Source of the DNA: Caryophanales bacterium UBA4278 | Lineage (GTDB): Bacteria; Bacillota_I; Bacilli_A; RFN20; CAG-826 | Reading direction: 5' to 3' | DNA: 64,000 nt | Assembly (NCBI GenBank): GCA_002395065.1 | Contig: DGVS01000005.1 | Location: 114,687 to 178,686 of the forward strand | Shown here: piece after piece, positions 18,848 to 29,245 of the stretch | Numbering within the stretch: position 1 is the stretch's first letter | Layout of the letters: each line of letters starts with the position of its first letter | The notes under the pieces: generated by a model | Told to the model about the DNA's origin: nothing | Database searches by the model: none | Seen by the model: the letters and a program-made list of their open reading frames with translations, nothing else | Made by a program: the position numbers and the translations under genes

Positions 18848-21394
18848 TTACTTTAGGTCAGATAGACGCTTTTTGAACTCTTCTAACTTCTTTTGCTCTA
18901 ACTCAACTTTTTCTTTTGGAGCGCGAGCAACAAAGTTTGGATTATTCAGCATTCCTTCACAACGTTTGATTTCGCTTTCAAGGAAGGCGATATCACGAGC
19001 GCGCTTCTCTTCGAGTTCTTCTTTGGAAATTTCATCTTCAATATAAAGAGTCATCTTTCCATACGCGTATTTCATTCCTTTATCGTAAGGTTTACTAGTG
19101 AAGACAATTTCTTTAGCAAACGTAAAACGTTTAAGATATGTTTCAAATCCGTCAAATGGTTGCTTTTCACTTTCGACAACAAGTTTCAAAGCATAGTTTG
19201 GCGCAAGTTTGTTCGTAACTTTATAGTTACGGAGTTCTGCGATCATCTTCATTAAGAGTTCAACCTCGGAGACATCATCCTTGTAGTCTTTTACTTCTGG
19301 ATAAGTCTCGATCATGATTGATTCCTTGTGCTCAGGCAAAGCCTGATAAAGTTCTTCGGCGATAAATGGAGCGAATGGATAAATCATTAAAATGATTGAA
19401 CGAACAATTTCAACCAGAATTGTGCGAACAACATTCTTATATTCTTCATTCTCTCCTTGGAGAGTAACTTTACTCATCTCAAGATAATTTGAGCAGAAGT
19501 CATCGTAAACAAAATTATAAAGATAGTTTGATGCCATCGAATATTCATATTTATTCATGTAGCCATCCACCGCTTTAATTGTTTCGTTTAAACGAATAAG
19601 GATATGTTTTTCCACTGGAGCAAGTTCTTTGAACTTGTAATCAACTGGTTTGTATGATTCACCAAGTGATTCAAGAACATAACGAACCGAGTTCCAGATT
19701 TTATTTAAGTAGTTACTGGCACTAGAAACTTTTTCATCAATATAACGGATGTCTTGTCCTGGAGCTGAGCCAGTCGTTAAGAAGTAACGAAGAGCATCAA
19801 CACCATATTTATCAATCACATCAATCGGATCAATTCCATTACCTAGTGATTTAGACATCTTTCGTCCTTTTGAGTCACGAATTAATCCATGGATTAAGCA
19901 ATCCTTAAATGGAGATTCTTTCGTGAATTCGAGGGAGTCAAAAATCATTCGACTAACCCAGAAGAAAATAATGTCATAAGCTGTAACTAGGAGTGAATTT
20001 GGAAAATAACGCTTAAAGTCCTTAGTTTCTTCTGGCCAACCAAGTGTCGCAAATGGCCATAAAGCACTGGAGAACCATGTATCCAAGACATCTTCATCTT
20101 GGACATAGTTTGGATCAGTGATTTCTTCTTCTGAGACTAAAATCTCACCTGTTTGCTTATTATAATAAGCAGGAATACGATGTCCCCACCAGAGTTGGCG
20201 TGAGATACACCAGTCATCAACGTTTTCCATCCATTGTCGGAAAGTATGGTTAAAGCGAGTTGGAACAAAGTTCACACTAGATTTTTCTAAAGCTTGGTCA
20301 GCAAGTGGTCTCATTTTGACAAACCACTGTTTTAAAAGCATTGGTTCGACAACTGTGTGGCTTCTTTCGGAGTGACCAACTTGGTGAACAATGTCTTCGA
20401 TTTTAATCAGACGTCCATCTTTTTCGATTTGTTTGACTAAAGCTTCACGACATTCATAACGGTCCATACCTTTGTATTTTCCGCAGATATCGCTCATCTT
20501 GGCGTCTAAATCCATACATTTTGGACGAGCTAAATGATATTTTTCGCTTAAAGCGAAGTCATTTGGGTCGTGTGCTGGAGTACATTTCATCGCTCCAGTA
20601 CCAAATTCAATATCGACATATTCGTCAGCCATGATTGGTAAAGGTTCTTCATTAGCTGGATTAATCACCTTTTGACCAATGAGATGTTGATAACGTTTAT
20701 CATTTGGGTTCACAAACACCGCCACATCACCAAACATTGTTTCTGGTCGAGTTGTAGCAACGGTTAAATATTCTTTCGAACCAACGATTGGATATTTAAA
20801 GTAATAGAATTTTCCTGGATCATCAAAATATTCGACTTCGATGTTGCTTAATGCGGTCTTGAGTTCTGGGTCATAGTTAATAATGCGTTCTCCACGATAA
20901 ATAAGACCTTTATCGTATAACGTCTTAAAGACATGTCGAACGGCGCGACTAAGATTTTCATCAAGCGTAAATCTTTCACGCGTGTAATCAAGCATTAGAC
21001 CCATTTTGGCCCATTGTTCATGGATGTTCTTAGCGTACTCATGCTTCCATTCCCAGGCTTTCTCGAGGAATTTTTCTCTTCCAAGGTCATAGCGAGAAAT
21101 CCCTTCTTTACGAAGTTTTTCTTCAACTTTGGCTTGCGTAGCAATGCCAGCGTGGTCCATGCCAGGTAACCAAAGAACATCGTAGCCTTTGAGTTTTTTA
21201 TATCGAGCAGTAATATCTTGAATAGTTGTGTTCCAGGCGTGGCCTAAATGAAGTTTACCGGTCACGTTTGGAGGAGGAATCACCATGGAGAATGGATTTT
21301 TAGATTTATCTCCAGCGGTAAAATAACCTTTGGATTTCCAAAAGTCATATTTTCCCTCTTCAACTTTCTTTGGATCATAGCGTTTATCTAACAT
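18848..21394 (-). CDS. valS: Valyl-tRNA synthetase
   Basis: Charges tRNA-Val. It is a class I synthetase of about 848 residues with PPPNVTGKLHLGHAW (HIGH motif as HLGH), the editing domain (TTRPETMFGDVAV, CTPAHDPNDF) and the KMSKS loop GRKMSKSLGN. A C-terminal coiled coil (KEELEEKRARDIAFLESE) completes it. The start is the ATG at 21394, with AGGAGG upstream; a TTG six codons earlier overlaps that site. A T-box leader precedes it, so it is induced when tRNA-Val is uncharged. Confidence 0.97.
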   Translation of the reverse strand: MLDKRYDPKKVEEGKYDFWKSKGYFTAGDKSKNPFSMVIPPPNVTGKLHLGHAWNTTIQDITARYKKLKGYDVLWLPGMDHAGIATQAKVEEKLRKEGISRYDLGREKFLEKAWEWKHEYAKNIHEQWAKMGLMLDYTRERFTLDENLSRAVRHVFKTLYDKGLIYRGERIINYDPELKTALSNIEVEYFDDPGKFYYFKYPIVGSKEYLTVATTRPETMFGDVAVFVNPNDKRYQHLIGQKVINPANEEPLPIMADEYVDIEFGTGAMKCTPAHDPNDFALSEKYHLARPKCMDLDAKMSDICGKYKGMDRYECREALVKQIEKDGRLIKIEDIVHQVGHSERSHTVVEPMLLKQWFVKMRPLADQALEKSSVNFVPTRFNHTFRQWMENVDDWCISRQLWWGHRIPAYYNKQTGEILVSEEEITDPNYVQDEDVLDTWFSSALWPFATLGWPEETKDFKRYFPNSLLVTAYDIIFFWVSRMIFDSLEFTKESPFKDCLIHGLIRDSKGRKMSKSLGNGIDPIDVIDKYGVDALRYFLTTGSAPGQDIRYIDEKVSSASNYLNKIWNSVRYVLESLGESYKPVDYKFKELAPVEKHILIRLNETIKAVDGYMNKYEYSMASNYLYNFVYDDFCSNYLEMSKVTLQGENEEYKNVVRTILVEIVRSIILMIYPFAPFIAEELYQALPEHKESIMIETYPEVKDYKDDVSEVELLMKMIAELRNYKVTNKLAPNYALKLVVESEKQPFDGFETYLKRFTFAKEIVFTSKPYDKGMKYAYGKMTLYIEDEISKEELEEKRARDIAFLESEIKRCEGMLNNPNFVARAPKEKVELEQKKLEEFKKRLSDLK

Positions 21395-21415
21395 AAGCTG
21401 ACCTCCTAACAAAAT

Positions 21416-21631
21416 AAAAAAGCGTTCCGTCTAAGGACGCTTTCACGTGGTACCACCTTAATTCTATAACTTAGTTATAGCACTTCATTTGTCTTTATCG
21501 CAGAACTACGGAATATTCCTATTCAATCTCGCAAGCGACAATAATTAGAACTTTAGAAGTTTTCCACCAACCAACTTCTCTCTAGATAAAGTGATCTAAT
21601 TAACCTCTTGGTCAACGATATTCTAATTATA
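21416..21631 (-). promoter_or_regulatory. T-box riboswitch controlling valS
   Basis: On the minus strand the T-box core AAGGTGGTACCACG (21445-21459) is followed by a terminator (AAAGCGTCC/GGAACGCTTT, 21417-21443) and T-run. Stem I has an 8-bp base (AATTAGAA/TTCTAATT) and a distal hairpin (GAAGTT/AACTTC). A GTT triplet at 21551-21549, next to the base stem, is a candidate valine specifier, but I am unsure of its register. TATAAT at 21626-21631 could be the promoter. Confidence 0.9.
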
Positions 21632-21661
21632 ACAAACCATTGTCTATAAACAATGAATGTT

Positions 21662-22240
21662 TTAATTTTCAATAGCGTGAGTAATCACACCTTTTAGTTT
21701 TTCAAGAGTTTCTTTCTTCAAAGAAGAAACTTCAAGATAATTTTCTTCCTGTACTTCGTTTTTCATTCTCTTACGAAGTGCAGCTGAATCTTTTTGATTA
21801 AGTTTATCAACTTTTGTATTAACGAGCACATAAGGAAGATATGATTCCTTTAAAAAAGAATGGAAGTCTTCATCGTCTTTACTTAACTTGTGACGGGAAT
21901 CAACAAGGAAGACAACGAGTTTTAGATGTGGATTAGTGAAATACTTTTCCATCATTTCCCCAAAAGAGGAGACATCTTTACTTCCACTTGCGGTATAACC
22001 ATATCCTGGGGCATCTACAAGGTAAAATTTATCATCAATTATAAAATAATTGAGTAATTTCGTAAAACCAGGTTTTGAGGATGTGTAAGCAAGATTTTTT
22101 CTACCTGTTAAAGCATTAATCAATGATGATTTTCCGACGTTTGATTTACCAACAAAAAGAACTTCAGGAAGATCTCTTTCTGGCTTGTCAGCAAGTCTCG
22201 GCGCTGACTTAACAAAATCAACACGTCGGAAATCAATCAT
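21662..22240 (-). CDS. engB: Ribosome biogenesis GTPase EngB/YsxC
   Basis: GTPase needed for 50S assembly. The 192-residue protein has G1 FVGKSNVGKSSLINAL, the following segment SSKPGFTKLLNYF (commonly PGRTQ in relatives), G3 VDAPGYGY and G4 NTKVDK. It begins 2 bp after the lon stop, so it is coupled to lon, as in many Bacilli (lon-ysxC). Confidence 0.95.
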   Translation of the reverse strand: MIDFRRVDFVKSAPRLADKPERDLPEVLFVGKSNVGKSSLINALTGRKNLAYTSSKPGFTKLLNYFIIDDKFYLVDAPGYGYTASGSKDVSSFGEMMEKYFTNPHLKLVVFLVDSRHKLSKDDEDFHSFLKESYLPYVLVNTKVDKLNQKDSAALRKRMKNEVQEENYLEVSSLKKETLEKLKGVITHAIEN

Positions 22241-22241
22241 T

Positions 22242-24575
22242 TTATTTTAAAATGGCAACTTTGACAGCATCATCAACATTCTGCATGTAAACAATGCTCA
22301 AATTGTCTTTCACCTCTTTTGGCAATTCATCCACTGCTTTCTTGTTTTCCTTTGGAACAATAATGGTTTTAATACCACTACGTAAAGCAGCCAGAGACTT
22401 TTCGCGGAGTCCACCAATTGGTAGAGCTTGTCCACGAAGTGTTACTTCACCAGTCATCGCCACGTTATTATCAACTGGACGATTGGTTAAGCAAGAAATA
22501 ATTGCGGTTGTAATTGCTACACCAGCACTTGGACCATCTTTTGGTACAGCGCCTTCTGGGAAGTGAATATGGAAATCACTTTCAGCGAAAACTTTCGAAT
22601 CAATCGCATATTTTGTGGCATTAGCGCGGACATAGTCTAGAGCAATAGTAGCACTTTCTTTCATTACATCACCAAGTTTTCCGGTCAGGATTAAACTACC
22701 TTTTCCTGGGAAGTAATTAACCTCGATTGGAAGGATATCTCCACCAAATTGAGTGTAAGCTAAGCCAGTAACCACACCGACTTGGGCATTTTCTTCTTTC
22801 TTTGAATTTTCAAAGATTGGAGTGCCTAAATATTTGTGGACTTTTTCTGGAGTAATAGCGATTTTTTCAGTTTCGTGATTTGTTAACAAATCAACAACCA
22901 CTTTACGGCAAATTGATCCGATTAAACGTTCGAGTTCACGAACACCAGCTTCACGGGTGTATTCTTGAATGATGGTTTTATAAGCAGCTTCCGAAAAAGA
23001 AATTTGCTTATTGTTTAAACCATTCGCCTCGATTTGCTTCTTAGATAAGAAGTTTTTAGCGATTTGAATCTTTTCAAACTCCGTATAAGAATTCACTTCG
23101 ATGAGTTCTAAACGGTCACGGAGTGGCGCTGGAACGTTCTCGAGATAGTTCGCCGTTGCAATAAAGAGAACTTTGCTTAAATCATATGGTTCTTCAAGAT
23201 AGTTATCATTGAAGGCAAAGTTTTGTTCTGGATCAAGAACTTCAAGCATGGCGCTTGCTGGATCTCCTTTATAAGAGGAACCAAGTTTATCGACTTCGTC
23301 GAGAAGGAAAACTGGGTTCACTACACCAACACGCTTCATGCCGGAAATAATGCGTCCAGGCATTGAACCGACGTAAGTACGTCGATGACCACGAATTTCC
23401 GCTTCATCAGAGATACCACCAAGACTTGCTTTAAAGAACTTTCTTCCTAAAGCGCGAGCAATTGACTTACCTAAACTAGTCTTACCACATCCTGGAGGTC
23501 CATAGAAACAAAGTATTGGGGCCTTTAAGCTATTTGTTTTTTGTTTAACGGCTAAATATTCAACGATACGTTTTTTGACCTTATCAAGACCAAAATGGTC
23601 TTCGTCTAAAATTTTCTGAACATTTTTGAGGTCATTATTATCTTCCGTCTCTTGGTACCATGGCACATCCATTAATGTTTGGATGTAACTCATGATGAGA
23701 GAAGATTCAAGTGATGCTTGAGGCATCATTTGGTAACGTTTCAGTTCTTGTTTGACTTTCGTTTTAACGTGTTCTGGATAAGGATTTTCCTCTAAACGTT
23801 TGAGAATATTATCCTCATCGTTAGCGCCTTCTGGGTCTTCGCCGAGTTCCTTTTTGATCGCTTTCATCTTCTCACGAAGGATATAATCCTTCTGTTGTTT
23901 CTCGGTTTGTTGAGAAACTTCACGGGAAATATCAGCATCAACTTTTGCTTCCACAAGGGATTCTTTTAAGGATTGAGCGACAAGAGTTAATCTTTCTTCG
24001 ACGTTAATTGCTTCTAAGATTTTTTGACGTCCGAGTTCGTTTAAGAAAAGGTATGGCGCTAAAGCATCGGCAAGTTCGCCAGGATTCATCCCCTGTGAAC
24101 TTAAAGAAGTATAAACACTTCTTGGAATTGCTCCAGCAACACGTTGGACCTTTGGTAACATGGAAGTAATATCCTTTAATAAGGATAAAACTTTCTGGTT
24201 GTCACCTGGAATATCTTCCAAAACTTCAACATCAGCAACGTAGTAGCCAGATTGATCAAACGAGATGTTGTTTAGTTTGACACGAACAGATGAATTAATC
24301 CGCACGGAGACATATGTCTTCATGTCGGTGTAGGTGGTAATTCGGCACAATGTTCCAACCTTATAAAGGTCTTTAATTGTTGGAGTTTCCACTTTCTGGT
24401 CTTTTTGGGAGACCACAACTAAAAGAGACGATTCTTTATCGCGGCTAGCTTGAATAGCTTTAATTGAAAAGTCTCTTCCGGCATCGATTTTTTCATCGTG
24501 TGTGCCTGGGAAAAGGGTATAAGCTTTCGTGATGAGTAATGGTAATGTAAATTTTGTTTTGCTATTATCAGCCAT
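22242..24575 (-). CDS. lon: ATP-dependent Lon protease
   Basis: AAA+ serine protease degrading damaged and regulatory proteins. The 777 residues contain the N-terminal substrate domain, Walker A GPPGCGKTSLG, Walker B VFLLDEVDK, sensor segment ATANYLENVPAPLRDRLE, and the catalytic Ser in PKDGPSAGVA with the Lys in a KSLAALRSGIK segment. AAAGGAG precedes the ATG. It follows tig by 44 bp; clpX, which sits between tig and lon in many relatives, is absent here. Confidence 0.97.
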   Translation of the reverse strand: MADNSKTKFTLPLLITKAYTLFPGTHDEKIDAGRDFSIKAIQASRDKESSLLVVVSQKDQKVETPTIKDLYKVGTLCRITTYTDMKTYVSVRINSSVRVKLNNISFDQSGYYVADVEVLEDIPGDNQKVLSLLKDITSMLPKVQRVAGAIPRSVYTSLSSQGMNPGELADALAPYLFLNELGRQKILEAINVEERLTLVAQSLKESLVEAKVDADISREVSQQTEKQQKDYILREKMKAIKKELGEDPEGANDEDNILKRLEENPYPEHVKTKVKQELKRYQMMPQASLESSLIMSYIQTLMDVPWYQETEDNNDLKNVQKILDEDHFGLDKVKKRIVEYLAVKQKTNSLKAPILCFYGPPGCGKTSLGKSIARALGRKFFKASLGGISDEAEIRGHRRTYVGSMPGRIISGMKRVGVVNPVFLLDEVDKLGSSYKGDPASAMLEVLDPEQNFAFNDNYLEEPYDLSKVLFIATANYLENVPAPLRDRLELIEVNSYTEFEKIQIAKNFLSKKQIEANGLNNKQISFSEAAYKTIIQEYTREAGVRELERLIGSICRKVVVDLLTNHETEKIAITPEKVHKYLGTPIFENSKKEENAQVGVVTGLAYTQFGGDILPIEVNYFPGKGSLILTGKLGDVMKESATIALDYVRANATKYAIDSKVFAESDFHIHFPEGAVPKDGPSAGVAITTAIISCLTNRPVDNNVAMTGEVTLRGQALPIGGLREKSLAALRSGIKTIIVPKENKKAVDELPKEVKDNLSIVYMQNVDDAVKVAILK

Positions 24576-24618
24576 AACTACTCCTTTCCTTTCTTTTTAG
24601 AAATGCTTAAGTAATGGA

Positions 24619-25899
24619 TTACTTAGCAATGTTTTCGTTTAATAAGAAATCAGTAATGCGACGTTGACGGATTTCGGCTTTGAAACGTGGTAAATCTTTA
24701 CCAAGGATTTCTTTCACTTTGTTAAGTTCCATGTGGTATTGATCGGCGATCTTGGCCATTTCGAATTCGACATCCGCATCACTCACTTCAATTTTTTCTT
24801 CTTTCGCAATTTGTTCCATGACTAAGATAGCACGGAGGTTCTTTTCAGCATCTTCATGCATCTTTTTGGACAAATCTTCTTCTTTTTGACCAGTGATTTG
24901 TAAGTATTGTTCAACACTCATTCCACGAGATTGAACTTGTTGTTCCAGATTCTTTCTCATGCCTTCGACTTCGTCATCGATCATTTCATGAGCGAGTTCA
25001 ATCTTGGCATTTTTGGAAATTTCTTCAATCACTTTGTTGAGAGCTTCATTAGTGGCACTTTGTTCTTTTTGGGCCTTAATTTGCTCTTTTTGGTATTTCT
25101 TAAGACCTTCAACATCTTTGACTTCTGGGATGTTTAGGTCTTTGATAAGTTCTTCATTTAATTCTGGAAGAACTTTTTCTTTCACTTCGTGAATAGTGCA
25201 TGTAAATGTCGCATCTTTACCAGCGAGTTCTGGAACGTATTGTTCTGGGAACTTCACTTTCACTTCGACAACTTCACCACTCTTTTTGCCAACAAGTTGT
25301 TCTTCGAAGCCTGGAACAAAGGAATGGGAACCGAGTTCTAAAGAATAGTTTTCGGCTTTGCCACCTTCAAATTCTTTTCCATCAACTTTACCAACAAAGT
25401 CCATGACAACGGTGTCACCTTCTTTGGCTGGTTTTTCGCTGACGACTAAGGAAGCATTTCCAGCAACGAGTTTATCGATTGCTTCATTAACTTCTTTTTC
25501 CGAAACGCTCACTTTGGCCTTTTCGATGTTTAGTCCTTTGTATTGGCCAAGTTTGACTTCTGGAGCAAGAACAATAATGAACTTAAGTTGAAGTTCAGTG
25601 TCACTTACTTTAGTAACATCAACACTTGGACGTGCAAATGGTTGAAGTTTTTCTTCACGGATGACTTCTTCATAAGCAGGTTGAAGCATTAAATTAATCG
25701 CTTCGTTAAAAATCTTTCCGGTATCGATGTGCTGACGAGCAAGACTTTCTGGGGCTTTCCCTTTACGAAAGCCTTTGATTTCGAGTTCGCTAGCTAACTT
25801 TTGGAACGCTTTTGATTGGGCGTCTTTCCAAGTTAATTCATCAACATCACAAACGACTTCGACTTTGGAATTTTCTAATTTATTGACGACTCTTTTCAT
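24619..25899 (-). CDS. tig: Trigger factor
   Basis: Ribosome-bound chaperone and peptidyl-prolyl isomerase. About 426 residues: N-terminal ribosome-binding signature KGFRKGKAP, central FKBP domain (EGDTVVMDFVGKVDGKEFEGG, FVPGFEEQLVGKKSGE), then helical C-domain. AAGGAG lies 7 nt before the ATG at 25899; the longer frame upstream lacks a site and would cross the promoter. First gene of the tig-lon-engB unit. Confidence 0.96.
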   Translation of the reverse strand: MKRVVNKLENSKVEVVCDVDELTWKDAQSKAFQKLASELEIKGFRKGKAPESLARQHIDTGKIFNEAINLMLQPAYEEVIREEKLQPFARPSVDVTKVSDTELQLKFIIVLAPEVKLGQYKGLNIEKAKVSVSEKEVNEAIDKLVAGNASLVVSEKPAKEGDTVVMDFVGKVDGKEFEGGKAENYSLELGSHSFVPGFEEQLVGKKSGEVVEVKVKFPEQYVPELAGKDATFTCTIHEVKEKVLPELNEELIKDLNIPEVKDVEGLKKYQKEQIKAQKEQSATNEALNKVIEEISKNAKIELAHEMIDDEVEGMRKNLEQQVQSRGMSVEQYLQITGQKEEDLSKKMHEDAEKNLRAILVMEQIAKEEKIEVSDADVEFEMAKIADQYHMELNKVKEILGKDLPRFKAEIRQRRITDFLLNENIAK

Positions 25900-25929
25900 A
25901 AGTATCTCCTTTTCGAATGAGCATTGTAA

Positions 25930-25958
25930 AGTATATGTAAATATACACTTCAATGCAA
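25930..25958 (-). promoter_or_regulatory. Promoter of tig
   Basis: Minus-strand TTGCAT, 17-nt spacer, TATACT, ending about 30 nt before the tig start. Confidence 0.65.
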
Positions 25959-25979
25959 CAAGAAAGATAATTATTGATA

Positions 25980-26873
25980 TTAGATTTTGATTGGTGGGGT
26001 TTTATCTAAAATCTCTTGAATCTTTGATGCAAGAGAAGAGTCGAATGTCGGTTTTTGTTGCAAATAACCCATAGCGATATAAACAAACGCCTGGGCTAAT
26101 TCAATAATTCCATCCTGATAAATGTCGATAGGATAAGTATCTAAAATGTAGCAATTAAATAAGTGCAGTGCGGTCTCTGTAATCGATGTATCTCCATTAG
26201 AAAACAACGTGATTTGATGGCAGACTTCATTAAAATCTTCATGCATAAACGGCGGGGTAATTTTAGCTGGGTTAACCACCACCATTTTATCTTGAACAAC
26301 AACAGAAATTTCGGAGTCATATTTTTGGTCAACAAGATAGATCAAAACATATGTTCGAAAGTTTGGGTGAACGTCTCTTCTTTTTAAGAAAACACGAATA
26401 CTATCAATCAATAGATTGATGTTGTAGTTTTTTAGTTGAAAAATTGTTTGCGCAATCTCGCTTGGAGTAGTACCAGTTTCAAGGGTCTCAAACACCTCAT
26501 CAAGAGGGATTAAATTAGACCCTTTTTTCTGGTGTGCTTCATCCTCAATTCGCTTCTTCATTTCACGTAAGAATTCTTCGACTTCTTGCGAGATATATGG
26601 AAGGTTTTCATAGTGGCGTAATTTGATGCGTGCTTCGTCATAAAGCTTCTCACTTAAAAGAAGCTCAAAATGCATCTTCATTAATTGAAATGGATAAGAA
26701 GTTTCCAAAACTGGTTGATATCGATCAATCTCATCTAGTGCTTCTTTTCGTTTACCTTGTTGAACAAGCGCACTAAGCACAAGAAAACGTTCTTTTGAAT
26801 CATGAGAATCACCAATAAGTTTGATCATTAGATCAAAGTTCTTTTGTTCAAATAGCTCTTCAATCTTATTCAC
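25980..26873 (-). CDS. Helical-repeat protein of unknown function
   Basis: About 297 residues, predicted almost all alpha-helical with TPR-like pairs (LVLSALVQQGKRKEALDEID, SEKLYDEARIKLRHYENL). It may belong to the DUF3196-type proteins of Mollicutes and Bacilli, but I am not certain. A helix with KKRIEDEAHQKKGS separates the repeat half from a C-terminal half. I choose the GTG at 26873 because TATAAT sits exactly 7 nt upstream, the same spacing as other leaderless genes here; an ATG at 26882 would overlap the -10 box. It lies upstream of tig and downstream of hppA. Confidence 0.65.
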   Translation of the reverse strand: MNKIEELFEQKNFDLMIKLIGDSHDSKERFLVLSALVQQGKRKEALDEIDRYQPVLETSYPFQLMKMHFELLLSEKLYDEARIKLRHYENLPYISQEVEEFLREMKKRIEDEAHQKKGSNLIPLDEVFETLETGTTPSEIAQTIFQLKNYNINLLIDSIRVFLKRRDVHPNFRTYVLIYLVDQKYDSEISVVVQDKMVVVNPAKITPPFMHEDFNEVCHQITLFSNGDTSITETALHLFNCYILDTYPIDIYQDGIIELAQAFVYIAMGYLQQKPTFDSSLASKIQEILDKTPPIKI

Positions 26874-26880
26874 GTGTAAC

Positions 26881-26886
26881 ATTATA
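26881..26886 (-). promoter_or_regulatory. -10 box of the helical-repeat gene, leaderless arrangement
   Basis: TATAAT on the minus strand, 7 nt before a GTG start. It directly follows the hppA terminator. Confidence 0.5.
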
Positions 26887-26889
26887 TAA

Positions 26890-26917
26890 CAAAAATCGCA
26901 CATATACACGTGCGATT
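26890..26917 (-). terminator. Terminator of hppA
   Basis: Minus-strand AATCGCAC-GTGTATAT-GTGCGATT followed by TTTGTT, 23 bp after the hppA stop. The 8-bp stem is perfect. Confidence 0.75.
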
Positions 26918-26939
26918 AATGTTATTGATTAAATAATAA

Positions 26940-29135
26940 TTATTTAACGATGAGGCTCCAAACGGACCAACCACTGGAAATCATTGGTGCCATAATTAAG
27001 GCAATAACACTCATCAATTTGATGAGAATATCCATTGTTGGACCAGCAGTGTCTTTTAGAGGATCACCAACAGTATCACCGGTCACAGCAGCATGGTGAG
27101 CTTCTGTTCCCTTCTTACCAATTTGTTCGATGTATTTCTTGGCGTTATCCCAGGCACCACCGGAGTTCGCCATGAAGATCGCGAGCATTCCTGAGGAGGC
27201 AAGCCCACCGATTAAGAGAGCTCCTAATCCGGCTTTACCTAGAAGCACACCAACAAGAATTGGAGTGACAACAGCGACGATTCCAGGAACAATCATCTCT
27301 TTAAGAGATGCACGTGTTGCAATATCAATGCAACGGTTGTAATCTGGTTTTTCAGTTCCAGCAAGAATTCCTGGGTGTTCTTGGAATTGTTGTCTAATTT
27401 CGAGAACCATCTTGTTCGCGGCTTTACCGACTGAGTTGATGACAAAGCTTGAGAATAAGAATGGAACCATGACACCGATCAAGATGCCGATGACAAATGG
27501 TGTAACATCAACGGTCATGTTTGTGTAGGCTGAGTTTGCGGTAATGTCTTCAATTAAGCCACTAACTTGTCCATAGGACAAAACAAGAGCTAAAGCTGTG
27601 AATGTGGCTGAACCAGTACAGAAACCTTTACCAACAGCGGCTGTGGTATTTCCGACAGCATCGAGGTGGTCAGTGATTTCACGAACTTCTGGACGTAATC
27701 CGCTCATTTGGGCAAGTCCACCAGCGTTATCACTGATTGGACCATAACCATCAACAGAAATAGTAATACCGGCTGTGGAAAGCATTCCAACAGCGGCTAA
27801 ACCGATACCATAGATACCAAAGCAGAAGTAAGCAACGATGATACCAACTGATAAAGCGATAACTGTCGCGGCAGTAGATTTCATACCACTGGCAAAGCCA
27901 GCAATAATGTTTGTGGCGTGTCCAGTTTCGCTTTCTTTAGCGATATGTTTGACGGTCTTATAATCCGCAGAAGTGTAGATTTCGGCAATCTTACCAACAG
28001 CAACACCACAAGCTAGACCTGCTGCAACAGCAGCAATGGCCCATGGAGCAGCGTGCCCATCAACGGACATAAAGCTTCCGTCAGCATTCCTTAGATAGAA
28101 GACACTAAGGAAGACACTAGCAACAATAACAATACCAACGGCAATATATGTTGCAATGTCGAGTGTTTTTTGTGGATCTTTCCACTCTCTTAATCTAATG
28201 ATTAAGACAGAAATGATTGAGGCAATAATACCTAAGCCAGCTAAGGCCAGTGGGAAGATGACTAAGCGAATGTTTAGATTAGCTAATGCATCTTGTCCTT
28301 TTCCAAGTTCAGTTTGAATAAAAACAGTTGCAAGAGTCATCGCAGAGACAATGGAACCAACATAGGATTCACATAAGTCACTAGACATACCAGCAATATC
28401 ACCAACGTTGTCACCAACGTTATCGGCAATTGTCGCTGGGTTACGAGCATCATCTTCGTCAATGTTTGCTTCGATTTTACCAACAATATCGGCACCGACG
28501 TCAGCGCATTTAGTATAAATACCACCGCCAACACGGCCAAATAAAGCAACCATTGAGCAACCTAAGCCATAACCAGTAATAATGTGGCTGGCTTCTAAGA
28601 CAGCTTTGATTGAATCACCACCATTTGTAGCATTTAAGATGCCATAGGCAGCGAAGAATAAACCAGTTAAGCCAATTAATCCAAAGCCCACAACACAAAG
28701 ACCTAAAACAGCACCACCAGAGAAGGCAACGTGCAAAGCACGTGGTAAGCCATGCTCGTTAGCAGCATCAGCTGTTCGAGAGTTTGCATTAGTGGCACTT
28801 AACATACCGACTAAACCAGCGAGGGCACTAAATGTTGCACCAACAACGAAGCAGATGGCACTTTCCCATCCGACTCCTTCAGCAGATTTGAAGGCAGGAA
28901 TAAATCCTAAGCCAACAAAAACTAATGCAACAATAGCGATGAACGGAACAATAATCTTAAATTCACGCTTTAAGAATGTAATCGCACCACTACGAATGTA
29001 TGCGGCGTTATTGGCGACATCCTTATTCACAACTTTAAGTTTTTTGATTTTGTGATAAATGAGAAAAACATATCCAATTGTGATTGCGGCAATGAATAAG
29101 ACACAAGTTAATAGAATTAAATTTACTTTTTCCAT
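26940..29135 (-). CDS. hppA: K+-dependent membrane-bound pyrophosphatase (ion pump)
   Basis: Couples pyrophosphate hydrolysis to export of Na+ or H+. The 731-residue, roughly 16-helix protein has the catalytic signatures [47 protein letters not shown] and DNAKKYIEQ. The alanine after GNTT (GNTTAA rather than GNTTKA) marks the K+-dependent subfamily. Whether the pumped ion is Na+ or H+ cannot be settled by eye. AAGGAGG precedes the ATG. It may use PPi from biosynthesis to energise the membrane. Confidence 0.95.
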   Translation of the reverse strand: MEKVNLILLTCVLFIAAITIGYVFLIYHKIKKLKVVNKDVANNAAYIRSGAITFLKREFKIIVPFIAIVALVFVGLGFIPAFKSAEGVGWESAICFVVGATFSALAGLVGMLSATNANSRTADAANEHGLPRALHVAFSGGAVLGLCVVGFGLIGLTGLFFAAYGILNATNGGDSIKAVLEASHIITGYGLGCSMVALFGRVGGGIYTKCADVGADIVGKIEANIDEDDARNPATIADNVGDNVGDIAGMSSDLCESYVGSIVSAMTLATVFIQTELGKGQDALANLNIRLVIFPLALAGLGIIASIISVLIIRLREWKDPQKTLDIATYIAVGIVIVASVFLSVFYLRNADGSFMSVDGHAAPWAIAAVAAGLACGVAVGKIAEIYTSADYKTVKHIAKESETGHATNIIAGFASGMKSTAATVIALSVGIIVAYFCFGIYGIGLAAVGMLSTAGITISVDGYGPISDNAGGLAQMSGLRPEVREITDHLDAVGNTTAAVGKGFCTGSATFTALALVLSYGQVSGLIEDITANSAYTNMTVDVTPFVIGILIGVMVPFLFSSFVINSVGKAANKMVLEIRQQFQEHPGILAGTEKPDYNRCIDIATRASLKEMIVPGIVAVVTPILVGVLLGKAGLGALLIGGLASSGMLAIFMANSGGAWDNAKKYIEQIGKKGTEAHHAAVTGDTVGDPLKDTAGPTMDILIKLMSVIALIMAPMISSGWSVWSLIVK

Positions 29136-29190
29136 GTCCGACCTCCTTTTTGCTCGTTTATTTTATATGCACGCGTATAAGAACGCAAGA

Positions 29191-29222
29191 AAAAAATAAA
29201 AGTGCCTTTTAAAGACACTTTT
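29191..29222 (-). terminator. Terminator of the GNAT-DegV operon
   Basis: Minus-strand AAAAGTGTCTTTAAAAGGCACTTTT then ATTTTTTT, 24 bp past the degV-family stop. Confidence 0.8.
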
Positions 29223-29245
29223 AATTTTTATTTTTAATCTAAAGA